A stretch of 64,000 bases of DNA, taken from NCBI RefSeq assembly GCF_009828015.1, contig NZ_WTYG01000002.1:327359-391358 (forward strand). Direction: 5' to 3'. Shown here in pieces: positions 38,109 through 47,342 of this stretch. The notes under the pieces are model-generated. The model was not told the DNA's origin. It made no database searches and saw only the letters and a program-made list of their open reading frames with translations. The number at the start of each line of letters is the position of its first letter. Position 1 is the first letter of the stretch. Position numbers and translations under genes: made by a program. Origin of the DNA: Qipengyuania citrea. Its GTDB lineage: Bacteria; Pseudomonadota; Alphaproteobacteria; Sphingomonadales; Sphingomonadaceae.

Positions 38109-39010
38109 AAATCGCGATGCTGGCGCGCAATCCCAATCTCTATTCGCACCAGCGCCTGCAGCAGGCCGCCGAGGATCGCGGGCACCAGCTCGATATCCTC
38201 AACACCCTGCGCTGCACGGTGCATATCGCCAGTCACAAGCCCGAAGTCTTCTACAATGGCGAACCGTGCATCGGCTACGATGCGGTGATCCCGCGGATCG
38301 GCGCGTCGATCACCAATTACGGCCTCGCGATCCTGCGCCAGTTCGAGATGCGCGGATGCTGGCCGCTCAACGAAAGCGTGGCGATCGGGCGCAGCCGCGA
38401 CAAGCTGCGCAGCATGCAGATCCTCGCCAAACACGGGCTGGGCCTGCCGCTGACCGCCTATGCCAACGACCCCAAGGCGGCGGAGGAGATCATCAAGGCG
38501 GTCAAGGGGCCGCCGGTGGTGATCAAGCTGCTGGAAGGCACGCAGGGCATCGGTGTCGTCCTCGCCGAAACGATGTCATCGGCCAAATCGGTGATCGAGG
38601 CGTTCCGCGGCGCCAACGTCAACATCCTCGTGCAGGAATTCATCAAGGAAGCGGGCGGCACCGACATTCGCGCGCTGGTGGTCGGCGGCAAGGTGGTCGC
38701 GGCGATGAAACGCACCGGCGCGGCGGACGACTTCCGCAGCAACCTGCACCGCGGCGGCAGCGCCGAGCTCATCAAGATCACGCCCGAAGAACGCTCGACC
38801 GCGGTGCGCGCCGCCAATCGCATGGGCCTCAACGTATGCGGTGTCGACATGCTGCGCAGCAACCACGGGCCGGTCATCATGGAGGTCAATTCCTCGCCCG
38901 GCCTCGAGGGGATCGAGAAGGCGACCGGCAAGGATATTGCCGGGCTGGTGATCGAGTTCATCGAGAAGAGTGCGCGCGACGGCAAGACCAAGACGAAGGG
39001 GCGGGGCTGA
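38105..39010 (+). CDS. rimK: RimK family alpha-L-glutamate ligase
   Basis: ATP-grasp ligase that, in E. coli and Pseudomonas, adds glutamates to the C-terminus of ribosomal protein S6. The N-terminal domain begins [18 protein letters not shown], the ATP-grasp signatures [47 protein letters not shown] and [15 protein letters not shown] are all present, and length (301 aa) is standard. It ends a four-gene overlapping unit (M2 peptidase, propeller lipoprotein, protease, rimK). The S6 encoded in this window lacks the Glu-Glu end, so the target may differ. Confidence 0.92.
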   Translation: MKIAMLARNPNLYSHQRLQQAAEDRGHQLDILNTLRCTVHIASHKPEVFYNGEPCIGYDAVIPRIGASITNYGLAILRQFEMRGCWPLNESVAIGRSRDKLRSMQILAKHGLGLPLTAYANDPKAAEEIIKAVKGPPVVIKLLEGTQGIGVVLAETMSSAKSVIEAFRGANVNILVQEFIKEAGGTDIRALVVGGKVVAAMKRTGAADDFRSNLHRGGSAELIKITPEERSTAVRAANRMGLNVCGVDMLRSNHGPVIMEVNSSPGLEGIEKATGKDIAGLVIEFIEKSARDGKTKTKGRG

Positions 39011-39020
39011 CGCCAGAACT

Positions 39021-39046
39021 TGCGCTGATCGCGAATGGTCAGCGCA
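39021..39046. terminator. Hairpin between convergent rimK and hydrolase genes
   Basis: A perfect 8-bp stem TGCGCTGA/TCAGCGCA with a 10-base loop lies in the 81-bp convergent gap. There is no T run on either side, so it is only a possible terminator or transcript-end structure. Confidence 0.35.
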
Positions 39047-39091
39047 CCGCGACGGCCGGTCTGAAATTGCCCTCTCTCGGCCGAGGCACTG

Positions 39092-39871
39092 TCAGTGCTC
39101 TGTCCCGGTGTCCGCCAAGCCAGCGATGTCCGCTTGCGTACGCTGCAGCAGCAGCGCCCGATCCGGCAGACGGTTCCACCCGTGGTCGGCATCGGGATAG
39201 CGGTACAGGACTGCGTTCTCCGACCAGATATCGGCGTATTTCTGCGCATATTCGAACGGCACGACCTCGTCCGCTTCGCCCTGGTGGACGAACACCTTGC
39301 CAGTAAAAGCGCCTAGCCCTGCGAAAGGGTCGAATGCCTCTGCCGTCTCGACGAAGCGCGGGCCGAGCGCCTGGCCCTTGAAATCGAACACGCCCGTATC
39401 GCGAAGCGGGTCCAGCGACTTGCCCTGGATCTGGCCGCTACGCACATCATCGACGAAAACCGCCGCGGCAGCCCAGAGTGTCAGACTTGCGAGATCGCCC
39501 GGACGCCGCGCAGCCAGGCATGCCGATTCCATGCCGCCAAGCGAATGACCGACAAGGTGCACCGGACCATTTCCGTCCGCGAGCACGTGATCGAGCATGG
39601 CGGATAGCTGGTCGAGTTCGTCCGGCACGGAGACATCGAGAAAGCGGCCGTCGCTTTCGCCATGGCCGAGACGGTCGAAGGCGAAGACCGTGCAACCCGA
39701 ATTGGTCAGACCTCGTGCGAGATCGACAAACGCCCGGCCGACGCCCGTGCGGGTGACGCCGAAGCCGTGGTTCAAGAGGACCTTCGCTCCGTTCGGGCGC
39801 GGCGCCGGGTAGCGCACTCCGGCGATGCGCTGAGATCGGAAATCGATGCTGATGCTTTCGGGCCGAGACAT
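39092..39871 (-). CDS. Alpha/beta hydrolase (serine aminopeptidase/lysophospholipase-like)
   Basis: A 259-residue hydrolase. NHGFGVTRTG gives the oxyanion segment, VGHSLGGMES the nucleophilic elbow, HQGEADEVVP the aspartate and DADHGWNRL the histidine, in the order of the Hydrolase_4 family. No signal peptide. It is transcribed against rimK and separated from the next SDR gene by about 140 bases with no clear feature. Substrate unknown. Confidence 0.85.
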   Translation of the reverse strand: MSRPESISIDFRSQRIAGVRYPAPRPNGAKVLLNHGFGVTRTGVGRAFVDLARGLTNSGCTVFAFDRLGHGESDGRFLDVSVPDELDQLSAMLDHVLADGNGPVHLVGHSLGGMESACLAARRPGDLASLTLWAAAAVFVDDVRSGQIQGKSLDPLRDTGVFDFKGQALGPRFVETAEAFDPFAGLGAFTGKVFVHQGEADEVVPFEYAQKYADIWSENAVLYRYPDADHGWNRLPDRALLLQRTQADIAGLADTGTEH

Positions 39872-40011
39872 GGGATGATCCTGAACGGGCGGGCGCGCGG
39901 CGCAGGTGCTGGCCTATTGCATACGCGCAGGGCCGAAGGTCGATCCTTCAGGCTCGGCGGCATCGGGGTAGCGGACGCCCGAGGCGCACGACGTGTCAGC
40001 CGGTTTACTCG

Positions 40012-40782
40012 TCACGCATTGCGCGCCATCAGCCCGCCGTCCACCGGGATCACCGCGCCGGTAATGTAGCTCGCCGCGGGGAGTACGAGCGATAGCGTCA
40101 CATGCGCGACTTCTTCCGGGTCGCCATAGCGCTTCAGTGCCGTCCGCCGCTTGGCATAGATCACCTTGTGTTCGTCGGGCACTGCATCGGTCATCGCGGT
40201 GCGGATCGGCCCGGGACAGATGCAGTTTACCGTGATGGCTTCGGGCCCGAGATCGACCGCCAGCCCGCGGGTAAGGCCGACCACGCCCGACTTGGCCGCG
40301 ACATAGGGCGTGTCGCCGGGCGTCGCACCGAGACCTTCGGTGCTGGCGACGTTGACGATCCGTGCGGCATCGCTTTTCCGCAGATGCGGGAGCGCGGCGC
40401 GAACCATGCGCTGCTGCGCGGTCAGCATCACGGCCAGTGCGCGGTGCCAGGTCTCCTCATAGGCATCGTCTTCGAGTGCGCAGAAGCTCGAGATGCCGGC
40501 ATTGTTGACGAGTATGTCGATTCCGCCGAAATCCGCTGCGACCTGCGCCACGACCTGCGCAATCGCATCCGCGTCCGATACGTCGAGCGCATAGGCGCGC
40601 GCGCCGTCCCCGCACGCTGCCGCCACAGTTTGGCATCCGGCGATATCGAGATCGGTCACCGCGACGCGCGCGCCTTCCTTTGCCAGCAGCATCGCGGTTG
40701 CGCGGCCCATGCCGCTGGCGGCCCCGGTGACGATGGCGACCCGGCCCGCGACCGAGCGCGAGCGATTGGGTGTTGTGGTCAT
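40012..40782 (-). CDS. Short-chain dehydrogenase/reductase
   Basis: Classical SDR of 256 residues. The cofactor loop is TGAASGMGRA, an aspartate after the second strand (VTDLD) suggests preference for NAD(H), NNAG is present, and the catalytic serine (NVAST) and Y-x-x-x-K (YVAAK) are intact. The C-terminus PVDGGLMARNA is typical. It is a FabG-like paralogue, but it stands alone and not in the fatty-acid cluster, so the substrate is unknown. Confidence 0.88.
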   Translation of the reverse strand: MTTTPNRSRSVAGRVAIVTGAASGMGRATAMLLAKEGARVAVTDLDIAGCQTVAAACGDGARAYALDVSDADAIAQVVAQVAADFGGIDILVNNAGISSFCALEDDAYEETWHRALAVMLTAQQRMVRAALPHLRKSDAARIVNVASTEGLGATPGDTPYVAAKSGVVGLTRGLAVDLGPEAITVNCICPGPIRTAMTDAVPDEHKVIYAKRRTALKRYGDPEEVAHVTLSLVLPAASYITGAVIPVDGGLMARNA

Positions 40783-40844
40783 GCGATCAATGTCCTCCCC
40801 GACAGCAGGCTATCGAAGAATGGCATCGCCGTCACGGCCGCCAA

Positions 40845-42329
40845 TCAGGCGGCCTTGATACTGGCAACGAAGTCGCCGGCCGATCGCTCGAGCGAATGGA
40901 TGGTCTCGAGCAGCGCTTTCACGTTCTGCCGGGCATCGCCGGACAGCTTCTGGGTGGTGCTTGCGCGGTTCGCCAGGACGGCGCTGTTGTGGGCCATCTG
41001 TTCGGTGCCCGCAGCGGTGTCGCCCATGGTCTGTTCGATGCTGGAGGTCGCCGCCCGCTGGCTGTCGACATCGCTGCGTACCGTCATCGCCGATCTGGCG
41101 AGTTCGGCGATTGCCCCGCTGAGCTTGCCGAAGCTGTTCTCCGCTTCGCCGGTGCCCTTGCTGATGCCCGAGAGCAGGTCCTCAATCTCGCGCGTGGCAC
41201 GTGCGGCCTGCGCGGCGAGCTGCTTGACCTCCTGCGCCACCACGGCGAAACCCTTGCCGGCATCCCCTGCGCTGGCGGCCTCGATCGTGGCATTGAGCGC
41301 GAGCAAATTGGTCATTTCGGCAATTTCCGCGATCGAACGCGTCGCATCGCCGATGGTCTTCGACTGGTTGGCAAGCGATCGGACCGCGTCGCCGCCGGTT
41401 TCGGTGCGCGTTCCTGCCTCGCTGGCAAGCTCGTCCTGGCGACCGGCGGTCACTGCGATGTTGCCGATCGAACGGGACAATTCGGTAACGCTGCCGGCCA
41501 CCGCATCGATGGCATTGGATACCTGCGAGGCAGCTGCGGCGACTTCGCCTGCCTGCTGCCCGGTGTCGCGCGCATTCTCGTCCAGCGAATGCATCACCTC
41601 GTCCAGCGCGCGAGCGCTCTTGGCCACCGCCATCGTGACTTCGGAAACCGAGCTTTCGAAATCGGCCGCGATCCGCAGCATGTCTTCGCGCCGACGGGCG
41701 GCGAGGTTGCTTTCCAGCCGGCTGCGTTCGGCGCGCTCCGAATCGGCAAGGCGGAGCGCCTCTTCGGCAGACCGCGTGGCCTGTTCGCTTTCCGCCAGCG
41801 CAGAACCGATGCGCGTGATCAGCGAATTGAGCGTAGTGGCAATATAGCACAATACGCCTGCTTCCAGCACTACGGCCAGCGCGTGGATGAACACCCGGTT
41901 CACACCTCCGCCACCGGAGAAGACCCAGCTGGGCGCGGCAATCGACAGGATGAGGTGGTGCAGGGCGACGGTCGCCGCAGCGAGCAGGATCGGCCGGACA
42001 TCGCACAGGATTGTCAGCGTCGCGATGGCGACGAAGAAATACATATGCATGTCGATCTGCCACGGGGCACCGCGCAGCGCGTAAAGCATAAGCGCAGGCT
42101 GCAGCGCGGCCATGAGCGCGACCGCCATGCGTGCAGCGCTGTCGTAGCGGCGTTGCCAGGCCGCGATGGTCGGCAGCAGGTTCAGCAAGACGCTCGCGGC
42201 GAGTGCATGGAAGGCCTGCGTGCCCATTGCCGGGATCAGTGCGGCGAGGCTCAGCGAGGCAGCCCAGCCTGCGATCGCAATTCCTATCACGCCTTTGGTG
42301 CGCAGCGCATTGATTTCGTTATGTTCCAC
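40845..42329 (-). CDS. Methyl-accepting chemotaxis-type sensor with multi-helix membrane N-terminus
   Basis: A 494-residue protein. The first 170 residues are about five to six membrane helices with histidines in ALHHLIL, and no large periplasmic domain; a coiled-coil linker follows, then an MCP signalling domain whose hairpin tip [28 protein letters not shown] is intact. GTG is the start, with GGAG 7 bases ahead. No che or flagellar genes are nearby. It may sense via the membrane, for example redox state, but that is inference. Confidence 0.85.
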   Translation of the reverse strand: MEHNEINALRTKGVIGIAIAGWAASLSLAALIPAMGTQAFHALAASVLLNLLPTIAAWQRRYDSAARMAVALMAALQPALMLYALRGAPWQIDMHMYFFVAIATLTILCDVRPILLAAATVALHHLILSIAAPSWVFSGGGGVNRVFIHALAVVLEAGVLCYIATTLNSLITRIGSALAESEQATRSAEEALRLADSERAERSRLESNLAARRREDMLRIAADFESSVSEVTMAVAKSARALDEVMHSLDENARDTGQQAGEVAAAASQVSNAIDAVAGSVTELSRSIGNIAVTAGRQDELASEAGTRTETGGDAVRSLANQSKTIGDATRSIAEIAEMTNLLALNATIEAASAGDAGKGFAVVAQEVKQLAAQAARATREIEDLLSGISKGTGEAENSFGKLSGAIAELARSAMTVRSDVDSQRAATSSIEQTMGDTAAGTEQMAHNSAVLANRASTTQKLSGDARQNVKALLETIHSLERSAGDFVASIKAA

Positions 42330-42651
42330 TGACTGCTCCGGTGCAGCCGCCCTGCGGGACGGCGAGAACGAGGATGCCGTGCTCGAAGAGAAGCTCGGAA
42401 AGCGGCGGACGTGCGCCCTGCATCACATAACCACCGCCCAGCGCGGTGCGGGCGACAGCGCGCCGCCCGTCCTGAAACACGATTCCGGGCAAGGCCCGGT
42501 CCGCCGCAGGAGATATGGGGTAGAATGCCAATTGGCCGAAAGCCGGCGGCGCGAGCAGCAGGCCGCCGACCGCGCCGATCGCGATTACAGCCTGGGACAA
42601 TCCCAGCAATCGGCGCGGCTTCGGCTTGGATTCGGGCTTCGCGATATACAT
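42319..42651 (-). CDS. Hypothetical small protein with one membrane segment
   Basis: A 110-residue protein with a basic N-terminus ([10 protein letters not shown]), one hydrophobic helix (about 17-35) and a C-terminal part with no known motif. The last 11 bases overlap the GTG of the chemoreceptor-like gene. The start is unclear: ATG 42651 lacks a good SD, while a TTG at 42672 lies too close to GGGGAGG. It lies between amn and the sensor, same strand. Translation is plausible but unproven. Confidence 0.5.
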   Translation of the reverse strand: MYIAKPESKPKPRRLLGLSQAVIAIGAVGGLLLAPPAFGQLAFYPISPAADRALPGIVFQDGRRAVARTALGGGYVMQGARPPLSELLFEHGILVLAVPQGGCTGAVSGT

Positions 42652-42718
42652 CGCGATGGCTGGTGGCAGCAAATCCTCCCCAAGCCGTTAACCTTGATGC
42701 CGCGGTTTTCCCAAGGGC

Positions 42719-44158
42719 CTATCTGAACGGCGGCTCGTTGAACGCGCGCAGCTTGCGGCTGTGGAGGCGGGGGCCTTCTTCGCGCAGCCGCTTGCAGGCA
42801 TTCACCCCGATCTGGAGATGCGCGGCAATCGCTTCTTCGTAGAAGGCATTGGCTTGTCCGGGCAGCTTGATCTCGCCATGCAGGGGCTTGTCCGAAACGC
42901 ACAGCAAGGTGCCGTAGGGGACGCGGAAGCGATAACCCTGGCCCGCGATGGTGGCGCTTTCCATGTCCACGCCGACCGCGCGGCTCAGGCTCATGCGCTT
43001 GGCCGACTGCGTGAAGCGCAGCTCCCAGTTGCGATCGTCGGTCGTGACCACCGTACCGGTGCGCATCCGCTTCTTGAGATCGGCACCATGTTCGCCCGAG
43101 ACCGCTTCGGCCGCACCCGCCAGCGCCTGCTGCACTTCGGCGATCGCGGGAAGCGGGATTTCCGGCGGCAGCACCGGGTCGAGCACGTGGTCGTCGCGCA
43201 GATAGGCATGCGCCAGGACGTAGTCGCCGATCTTCTGGCTGGGGCGCAGACCGCCGCAGTGCCCGATCATCAGCCATGCTTCGGGCCGCAGCACCGCAAG
43301 GTGATCGCAGATCGTCTTGGCGTTGGACGGGCCGACGCCGATATTGACCAGCGTGATCCCTTCGCGATTGGGGCCGACGAGGTGGTAGGCGGGCATCTGG
43401 TGCCGGCGCCATGCGGTGTCGGACAGCTGCGCGCGCGCATTATCGGTCTGTTCGGTAAGCATCATGCCCCCGGCACCGGCCAGTGCGGTGTAGCCGTTGG
43501 AGCCCAGCTGCGCGCCCGCCCAGTCCACGAATTCATCGACATAGCGATGATAATTGGTGAACAGGATGAAGCGCTGGAAGTGGTCGGTGCTGGTCCCGGT
43601 GTAATGCGCCAGCCGGGCCAGGCTGAAATCGGTCCGCAACCCGTCGAACAGCGACAGCGGGATCGGGTCGTCATCGTTTTCGAGCACGATACCATCGGCC
43701 AGCTCGTCGCCGATATCGGCCAGTTCGGTCGAGGGGAAATGCCGCGCGATCAGATTGGGGTCGACGCCTGCCAGCTCGGCCCCGGCGCCCCCGTCGAGGA
43801 CATAGGGGAAGGGGATCTCCTGTTTCGAGGAACCGACTTCGAGTTCGACCTCGTAATTCTCGCTGATCAGTTCGAGCTGCTCGCGCAGATAGTCGCGAAA
43901 CAGCTCCGGGCGGGTGACCGTGGTGGTGTACAGCCCGGGCGCATTGAGACGGCCGAACGCGCGGTTGCGGTCGGCAGGCTGGTCGCCTCCGCGAAAGCGC
44001 AGCCGCAATTCGGGATAGGCATAGCTGCCGTTGTGGCGCCGTTCGGGCGCGGGAAGCTCGCGTTCGCGGCCGAAGGCGATCACGTCCTCGCGGAGCCGCT
44101 CGACGGCAGCGTCGTAGATTTTCTCGAGCCGGTCGAGCGTCTGTTCGATGGATTCCAT
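42719..44158 (-). CDS. amn: AMP nucleosidase
   Basis: Hydrolyses AMP to adenine and ribose-5-phosphate. The 479-residue protein has the Amn layout: an N-terminal regulatory domain (about 1-170) and a C-terminal phosphorylase-fold domain with VNIGVGPSNAKTICDHLAVLRPEAWLMIGHCGGL and the catalytic-site VGVDMESATIAGQGYRF. GGAG lies about 8 bases before the ATG. It has its own promoter candidate overlapping the rplI terminator. Absence of a purine salvage cluster nearby is usual. Confidence 0.94.
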   Translation of the reverse strand: MESIEQTLDRLEKIYDAAVERLREDVIAFGRERELPAPERRHNGSYAYPELRLRFRGGDQPADRNRAFGRLNAPGLYTTTVTRPELFRDYLREQLELISENYEVELEVGSSKQEIPFPYVLDGGAGAELAGVDPNLIARHFPSTELADIGDELADGIVLENDDDPIPLSLFDGLRTDFSLARLAHYTGTSTDHFQRFILFTNYHRYVDEFVDWAGAQLGSNGYTALAGAGGMMLTEQTDNARAQLSDTAWRRHQMPAYHLVGPNREGITLVNIGVGPSNAKTICDHLAVLRPEAWLMIGHCGGLRPSQKIGDYVLAHAYLRDDHVLDPVLPPEIPLPAIAEVQQALAGAAEAVSGEHGADLKKRMRTGTVVTTDDRNWELRFTQSAKRMSLSRAVGVDMESATIAGQGYRFRVPYGTLLCVSDKPLHGEIKLPGQANAFYEEAIAAHLQIGVNACKRLREEGPRLHSRKLRAFNEPPFR

Positions 44159-44205
44159 GGGCGTTGCTCCTGCCTCTTGTTGTTTTAGGATTTGTGTCGC
44201 CCACC

Positions 44206-44234
44206 CACATAGGGTGCGCAGGCGGTTCTTACAA
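44206..44234 (-). promoter_or_regulatory. Candidate promoter of amn
   Basis: On the minus strand TTGTAA (44229-44234), a 17-base spacer and TATGTG (44206-44211). The -35 sits in the T tract of the rplI terminator, a compact arrangement. Predicted by eye. Confidence 0.5.
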
Positions 44235-44266
44235 AAAGGGCGCGGAGACCGAAGCCGCCGCGCCCT
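44232..44266 (-). terminator. Rho-independent terminator of rpsF-rpsR-rplI
   Basis: On the minus strand a 9-bp stem AGGGCGCGG/CCGCGCCCT (44258-44266 with 44237-44245) is followed by TTTTTG. It lies 29 bases after the rplI stop. Confidence 0.8.
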
Positions 44267-44294
44267 GATTGTCGATCGCACGAAGCGACGAAGC

Positions 44295-44957
44295 TTACTC
44301 GCCTTCGGGCGCGGTCGCTTCGATCTTGGCTTCGGTCTCGCTCATGCCTTCGGGCGTGCTGATGCCGTCTTCGAGCATGTCGGCGGGGATTTCACCCGGT
44401 TCGAGCGTCGGGTCGGTCCGGTTCGCTTCGGCCTGTTCTTCGATCTCGCGCTGCTCGTCTTCGAACATCTGCGCCATCACGTCGATACCCTGGCTCTGCA
44501 GTTCGGCTTCATCGTCGCTGCGAGCGACGTTGGCCTTGATCGTGACCGAGACCTCGGGGTGCAGGTCGATGCGGACTTCATGCATGCCGATCGCCTTGAT
44601 CGGGTCACCCATGATGACCTGCTTCTTGTCGATCTCGTGGCCCTTTTCGGCCAGCGACGCGGCGATGTCGCGCACGTTGACCGAACCATAAAGCTGGCCA
44701 GTGTTCGACGCGGCACGGATCAGTACGATTTCTTCGCCCTGGACCTTCTCGCCGGACTTTTCGGCTTCGCTGCGACGTTCCGCGTTTTCCTTTTCCAGGC
44801 GGTCGCGGTTCGCTTCGAAGACCTTCTTGTTGGCTTCGTTGGCGCGCAATGCCTTCTTCTGCGGGAGCAGGAAGTTGCGGGCATAGCCGTCCTTCACGGT
44901 GACGACGTCACCGATCGAGCCGAGCTTTTCGATCCTCTGAAGGAGAATGATATCCAT
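44295..44957 (-). CDS. rplI: 50S ribosomal protein L9 with acidic C-terminal extension
   Basis: Large-subunit protein L9. The N-terminal domain is standard ([19 protein letters not shown] and [15 protein letters not shown]), and the central helix and C-terminal domain reach about residue 150. A further 70 residues form an acidic, glutamate-rich tail with no family match, making 220 aa where about 150 is usual. It is the last gene of rpsF-rpsR-rplI. Confidence 0.95.
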   Translation of the reverse strand: MDIILLQRIEKLGSIGDVVTVKDGYARNFLLPQKKALRANEANKKVFEANRDRLEKENAERRSEAEKSGEKVQGEEIVLIRAASNTGQLYGSVNVRDIAASLAEKGHEIDKKQVIMGDPIKAIGMHEVRIDLHPEVSVTIKANVARSDDEAELQSQGIDVMAQMFEDEQREIEEQAEANRTDPTLEPGEIPADMLEDGISTPEGMSETEAKIEATAPEGE

Positions 44958-44968
44958 GATTATTCCCC

Positions 44969-45193
44969 TTACTTCACGATGTACGGCAGCAGGCCGATGT
45001 GACGGGCGCGCTTGATGGCCTTGGCCAGTTCACGCTGCTTCTTTGCGCTGACGGCGGTGATGCGGCTGGGGACGATCTTGCCACGTTCGGACATGAAGCC
45101 CTGCAGCAGGCGGACGTCCTTGTAGTCGATCGTCGGGGCGTTCTTGCCCGAGAAGGGGCAGGACTTGCGGCGGCGGAAAAACGGGCGGGCCAT
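44969..45193 (-). CDS. rpsR: 30S ribosomal protein S18
   Basis: A 74-residue small-subunit protein that forms a pair with S6 on the platform. The sequence [33 protein letters not shown] is diagnostic, with the final [15 protein letters not shown]. The ATG overlaps the rpsF stop by one base, so S6 and S18 should be made in equal amounts. One N-terminal cysteine remains (SCPF), so a full zinc site of the four-cysteine form is absent. Confidence 0.97.
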   Translation of the reverse strand: MARPFFRRRKSCPFSGKNAPTIDYKDVRLLQGFMSERGKIVPSRITAVSAKKQRELAKAIKRARHIGLLPYIVK

Positions 45194-45558
45194 CAGTTAC
45201 GCTCCTCGCGGTCGCGGCGCTTCTTCGCATCGCGCTCGTTCTTGCGCATCATCACGCTCGGACCTTCTTCGTGCTCTTCGACACGGATGGTCATGTAACG
45301 GATGACGTCTTCATTGATGCGGGTCTGGCGCTCGAGCTCTTCCACGACGGCACCGGGGCCCTCGATGTTGAGCATCACGAAATGCGCCTTGCGGTTGCGG
45401 TCGATCTTGTAGGCGAGGTTCTTGAGGCCCCAGGTCTCCGTCTTGGTGACCTTGCCTTCGTTCTTCTCGACAATCTCGGTAGCGGTGGCGGCGAGCTGGT
45501 CGACCTGAGCCTGGCTCAGGTCCTGTCGCGCCAGGAAAACATGCTCGTATAGAGCCAT
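45193..45558 (-). CDS. rpsF: 30S ribosomal protein S6
   Basis: Small-subunit protein of 121 residues, with [14 protein letters not shown] at the N-terminus and [22 protein letters not shown] in the core. The C-terminal tail is basic and acidic mixed and ends in REERN; it does not end in the Glu-Glu used by E. coli RimK. A RimK homologue is encoded 6 kb away. It begins the S6-S18-L9 operon. Confidence 0.97.
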   Translation of the reverse strand: MALYEHVFLARQDLSQAQVDQLAATATEIVEKNEGKVTKTETWGLKNLAYKIDRNRKAHFVMLNIEGPGAVVEELERQTRINEDVIRYMTIRVEEHEEGPSVMMRKNERDAKKRRDREERN

Positions 45559-45659
45559 GCCCTTGTCCTTTCACATGTGGCCGATCGCTGGCTTGTCCGC
45601 GGGATTGCGGGGCCCCTCCGGCTTTCTTCGAATCCCCGCCCACAGGCAGGGGATGCGCG

Positions 45660-45687
45660 CACATAACGGGATTGGCGACGAATGCAA
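45660..45687 (-). promoter_or_regulatory. Candidate promoter of the rpsF operon
   Basis: On the minus strand TTGCAT (45682-45687), a 16-base spacer and TATGTG (45660-45665), giving a leader of about 95 bases. The inverted repeat GATTGGC-N11-GCCAATC (45670-45694) overlaps it and may be a binding site. Confidence 0.45.
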
Positions 45688-45760
45688 GCCAATCTCGGGG
45701 CTTGGCAGGGTGGAACCGGGCGGGCAGGGCGGCATTGGTTGGAAAACGAAGGAGTAGTGC

Positions 45761-46711
45761 GTGCCCGGTGGACTTGTAGCCCTGCTAGACGACGTGTCGA
45801 TCATCGCCCGCGCGGCGGCGGCCTCGGTCGACGATATCACGGTTGCCGCGGGCAGGGCGGGCTCGAAGACCGCCGGCGTCGTGATCGACGATGCGGCGGT
45901 CACGCCGAGTTACGTCACGGGCCTCAGCCCCGCGCGCGAACTGCCGATCATCTGGAACATCACCAAGGGCAGCCTGAAGAACAAGCTCATCATCCTGCTG
46001 CCCGGCGCGTTGCTGCTCAGCTGGCTGCTTCCCAGCGCCATCGTCTTCATCCTGATCCTGGGCGGTTGCTACCTGTCCTATGAAGGGGCGGAAAAGGTGA
46101 TGGAAAAGCTGGGCGGCCAGAAACACGGCGTCACTGTGGAGGATGAGATCACCGACCCGGCGGCGTTCGAGAAACAGCGGGTGAACGGTGCGATCCGCAC
46201 CGATCTGATTCTCTCGGCCGAAATCATGGCGATCACGCTGAACGAGGTGGCCGCGGAAGACTTCATCGTACGTGCGGGCGTGCTGGCGATCGTCGGTATC
46301 GGCGTGACACTGGTGGTCTATGGATCGGTCGCGCTGATCGTGAAGCTGGACGATATCGGATTGCACCTGCGCGAGAAGACTTCGGCCGCCGCACAGGCCT
46401 TCGGGCAGTTTCTGGTGACCTCGGTACCCTATCTGCTGACCACGCTGTCCTTCATCGGCACGATCGCGATGCTGTGGGTCGGCGGCGGCATCATCCTGCA
46501 CAGCCTGCACGAACTGGGCATCCATGGTCCCTCCGATTGGGCGCATGGCCTGCAGCACACGGTGGAAGCCGTGACCGGCGGACTTTCGGGCATCCTCGGC
46601 TGGGGAACCTATGCGGCGCTGTCCGCCCTGACGGGGCTCGCGCTCGGCTTCGTGCTGGCGATCCTCATCCACAAGGTCTTCAAGATCGGCATTACCCATG
46701 GCGACCACTGA
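45761..46711 (+). CDS. DUF808/YedI family inner-membrane protein
   Basis: A 316-residue integral membrane protein of the DUF808 family. It has the conserved start GGLVALLDDVSIIARAAAASVDDI, then helices around 73-98, 165-190, 210-240 and 285-310. GTG is the start, with AAGGAG 8 bases ahead. The end overlaps a GST gene by 14 bases, an unusual arrangement. Function is unknown; E. coli YedI is a poorly described inner-membrane protein. Confidence 0.9.
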   Translation: MPGGLVALLDDVSIIARAAAASVDDITVAAGRAGSKTAGVVIDDAAVTPSYVTGLSPARELPIIWNITKGSLKNKLIILLPGALLLSWLLPSAIVFILILGGCYLSYEGAEKVMEKLGGQKHGVTVEDEITDPAAFEKQRVNGAIRTDLILSAEIMAITLNEVAAEDFIVRAGVLAIVGIGVTLVVYGSVALIVKLDDIGLHLREKTSAAAQAFGQFLVTSVPYLLTTLSFIGTIAMLWVGGGIILHSLHELGIHGPSDWAHGLQHTVEAVTGGLSGILGWGTYAALSALTGLALGFVLAILIHKVFKIGITHGDH

Positions 46712-47342
46712 GCCGCCGGTCCTCTACACCTGCGCGGGGTCGCGCGGGCTGCGGGCGACCTGGGCGGCGGAAGAGGCGGGAGTCGCTATCGATCTACAGC
46801 TGTTGCCGTTCCCGCCCCGCTTCAAGGCGCCCGACTACCTGGAGGTCAATCCCCTGGGTACGGTACCCATGCTGGTCGATGGCGCCGCGCACATGACCGA
46901 GAGCTGTGCGATCGCGCATTACCTGGCCACCAAGGGCGCGGACCAGTCGCTGGTCGTGGCGCCAAACGAGATGGATTATCCCGCCTATCTCGATTTCACC
47001 TACCACGCCGATGCCACGATCACTTTCCCGCAAACCGTCTATATGCGCTTCGCCATGTTCGAGAAGGACAAGGGCTGGGGCGAGGCGGGCGAGGCCTATG
47101 CCAAGTGGTTCTGGAAGCGCCTCGTCAAGCTCGAGCAGCGCCTCGAAACGCGCGACTACTTGTGCGCGGATCGCTTTACCGTGGCCGATATCTGCTGCGG
47201 TTACGCGCTGATCCTGGCGGGCCGGGTGGGCTTGGACGAGGGCGTGCCGCAATCGCTCAGGGACTACCGCGACCGGCTGACCGCACGCGAGGGATATCGC
47301 CGGGCCGTGGCGCGTGAGGCCGCAGGCCCCGCCGCGATCTAG
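46698..47342 (+). CDS. Glutathione S-transferase family protein
   Basis: A 214-residue GST. The N-terminal thioredoxin-like domain begins PPVLYTCAGSRGLRATWAAEEAG and includes NPLGTVPMLVD and the glutathione-binding TESCAIAHYL; the C-terminal helical domain has DRFTVADICCGYALILA with the conserved capping aspartate. The first 14 bases lie inside the DUF808 gene, and the end overlaps the convergent Mur ligase by 4 bases. Substrate unknown. Confidence 0.88.
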   Translation: MATTEPPVLYTCAGSRGLRATWAAEEAGVAIDLQLLPFPPRFKAPDYLEVNPLGTVPMLVDGAAHMTESCAIAHYLATKGADQSLVVAPNEMDYPAYLDFTYHADATITFPQTVYMRFAMFEKDKGWGEAGEAYAKWFWKRLVKLEQRLETRDYLCADRFTVADICCGYALILAGRVGLDEGVPQSLRDYRDRLTAREGYRRAVAREAAGPAAI

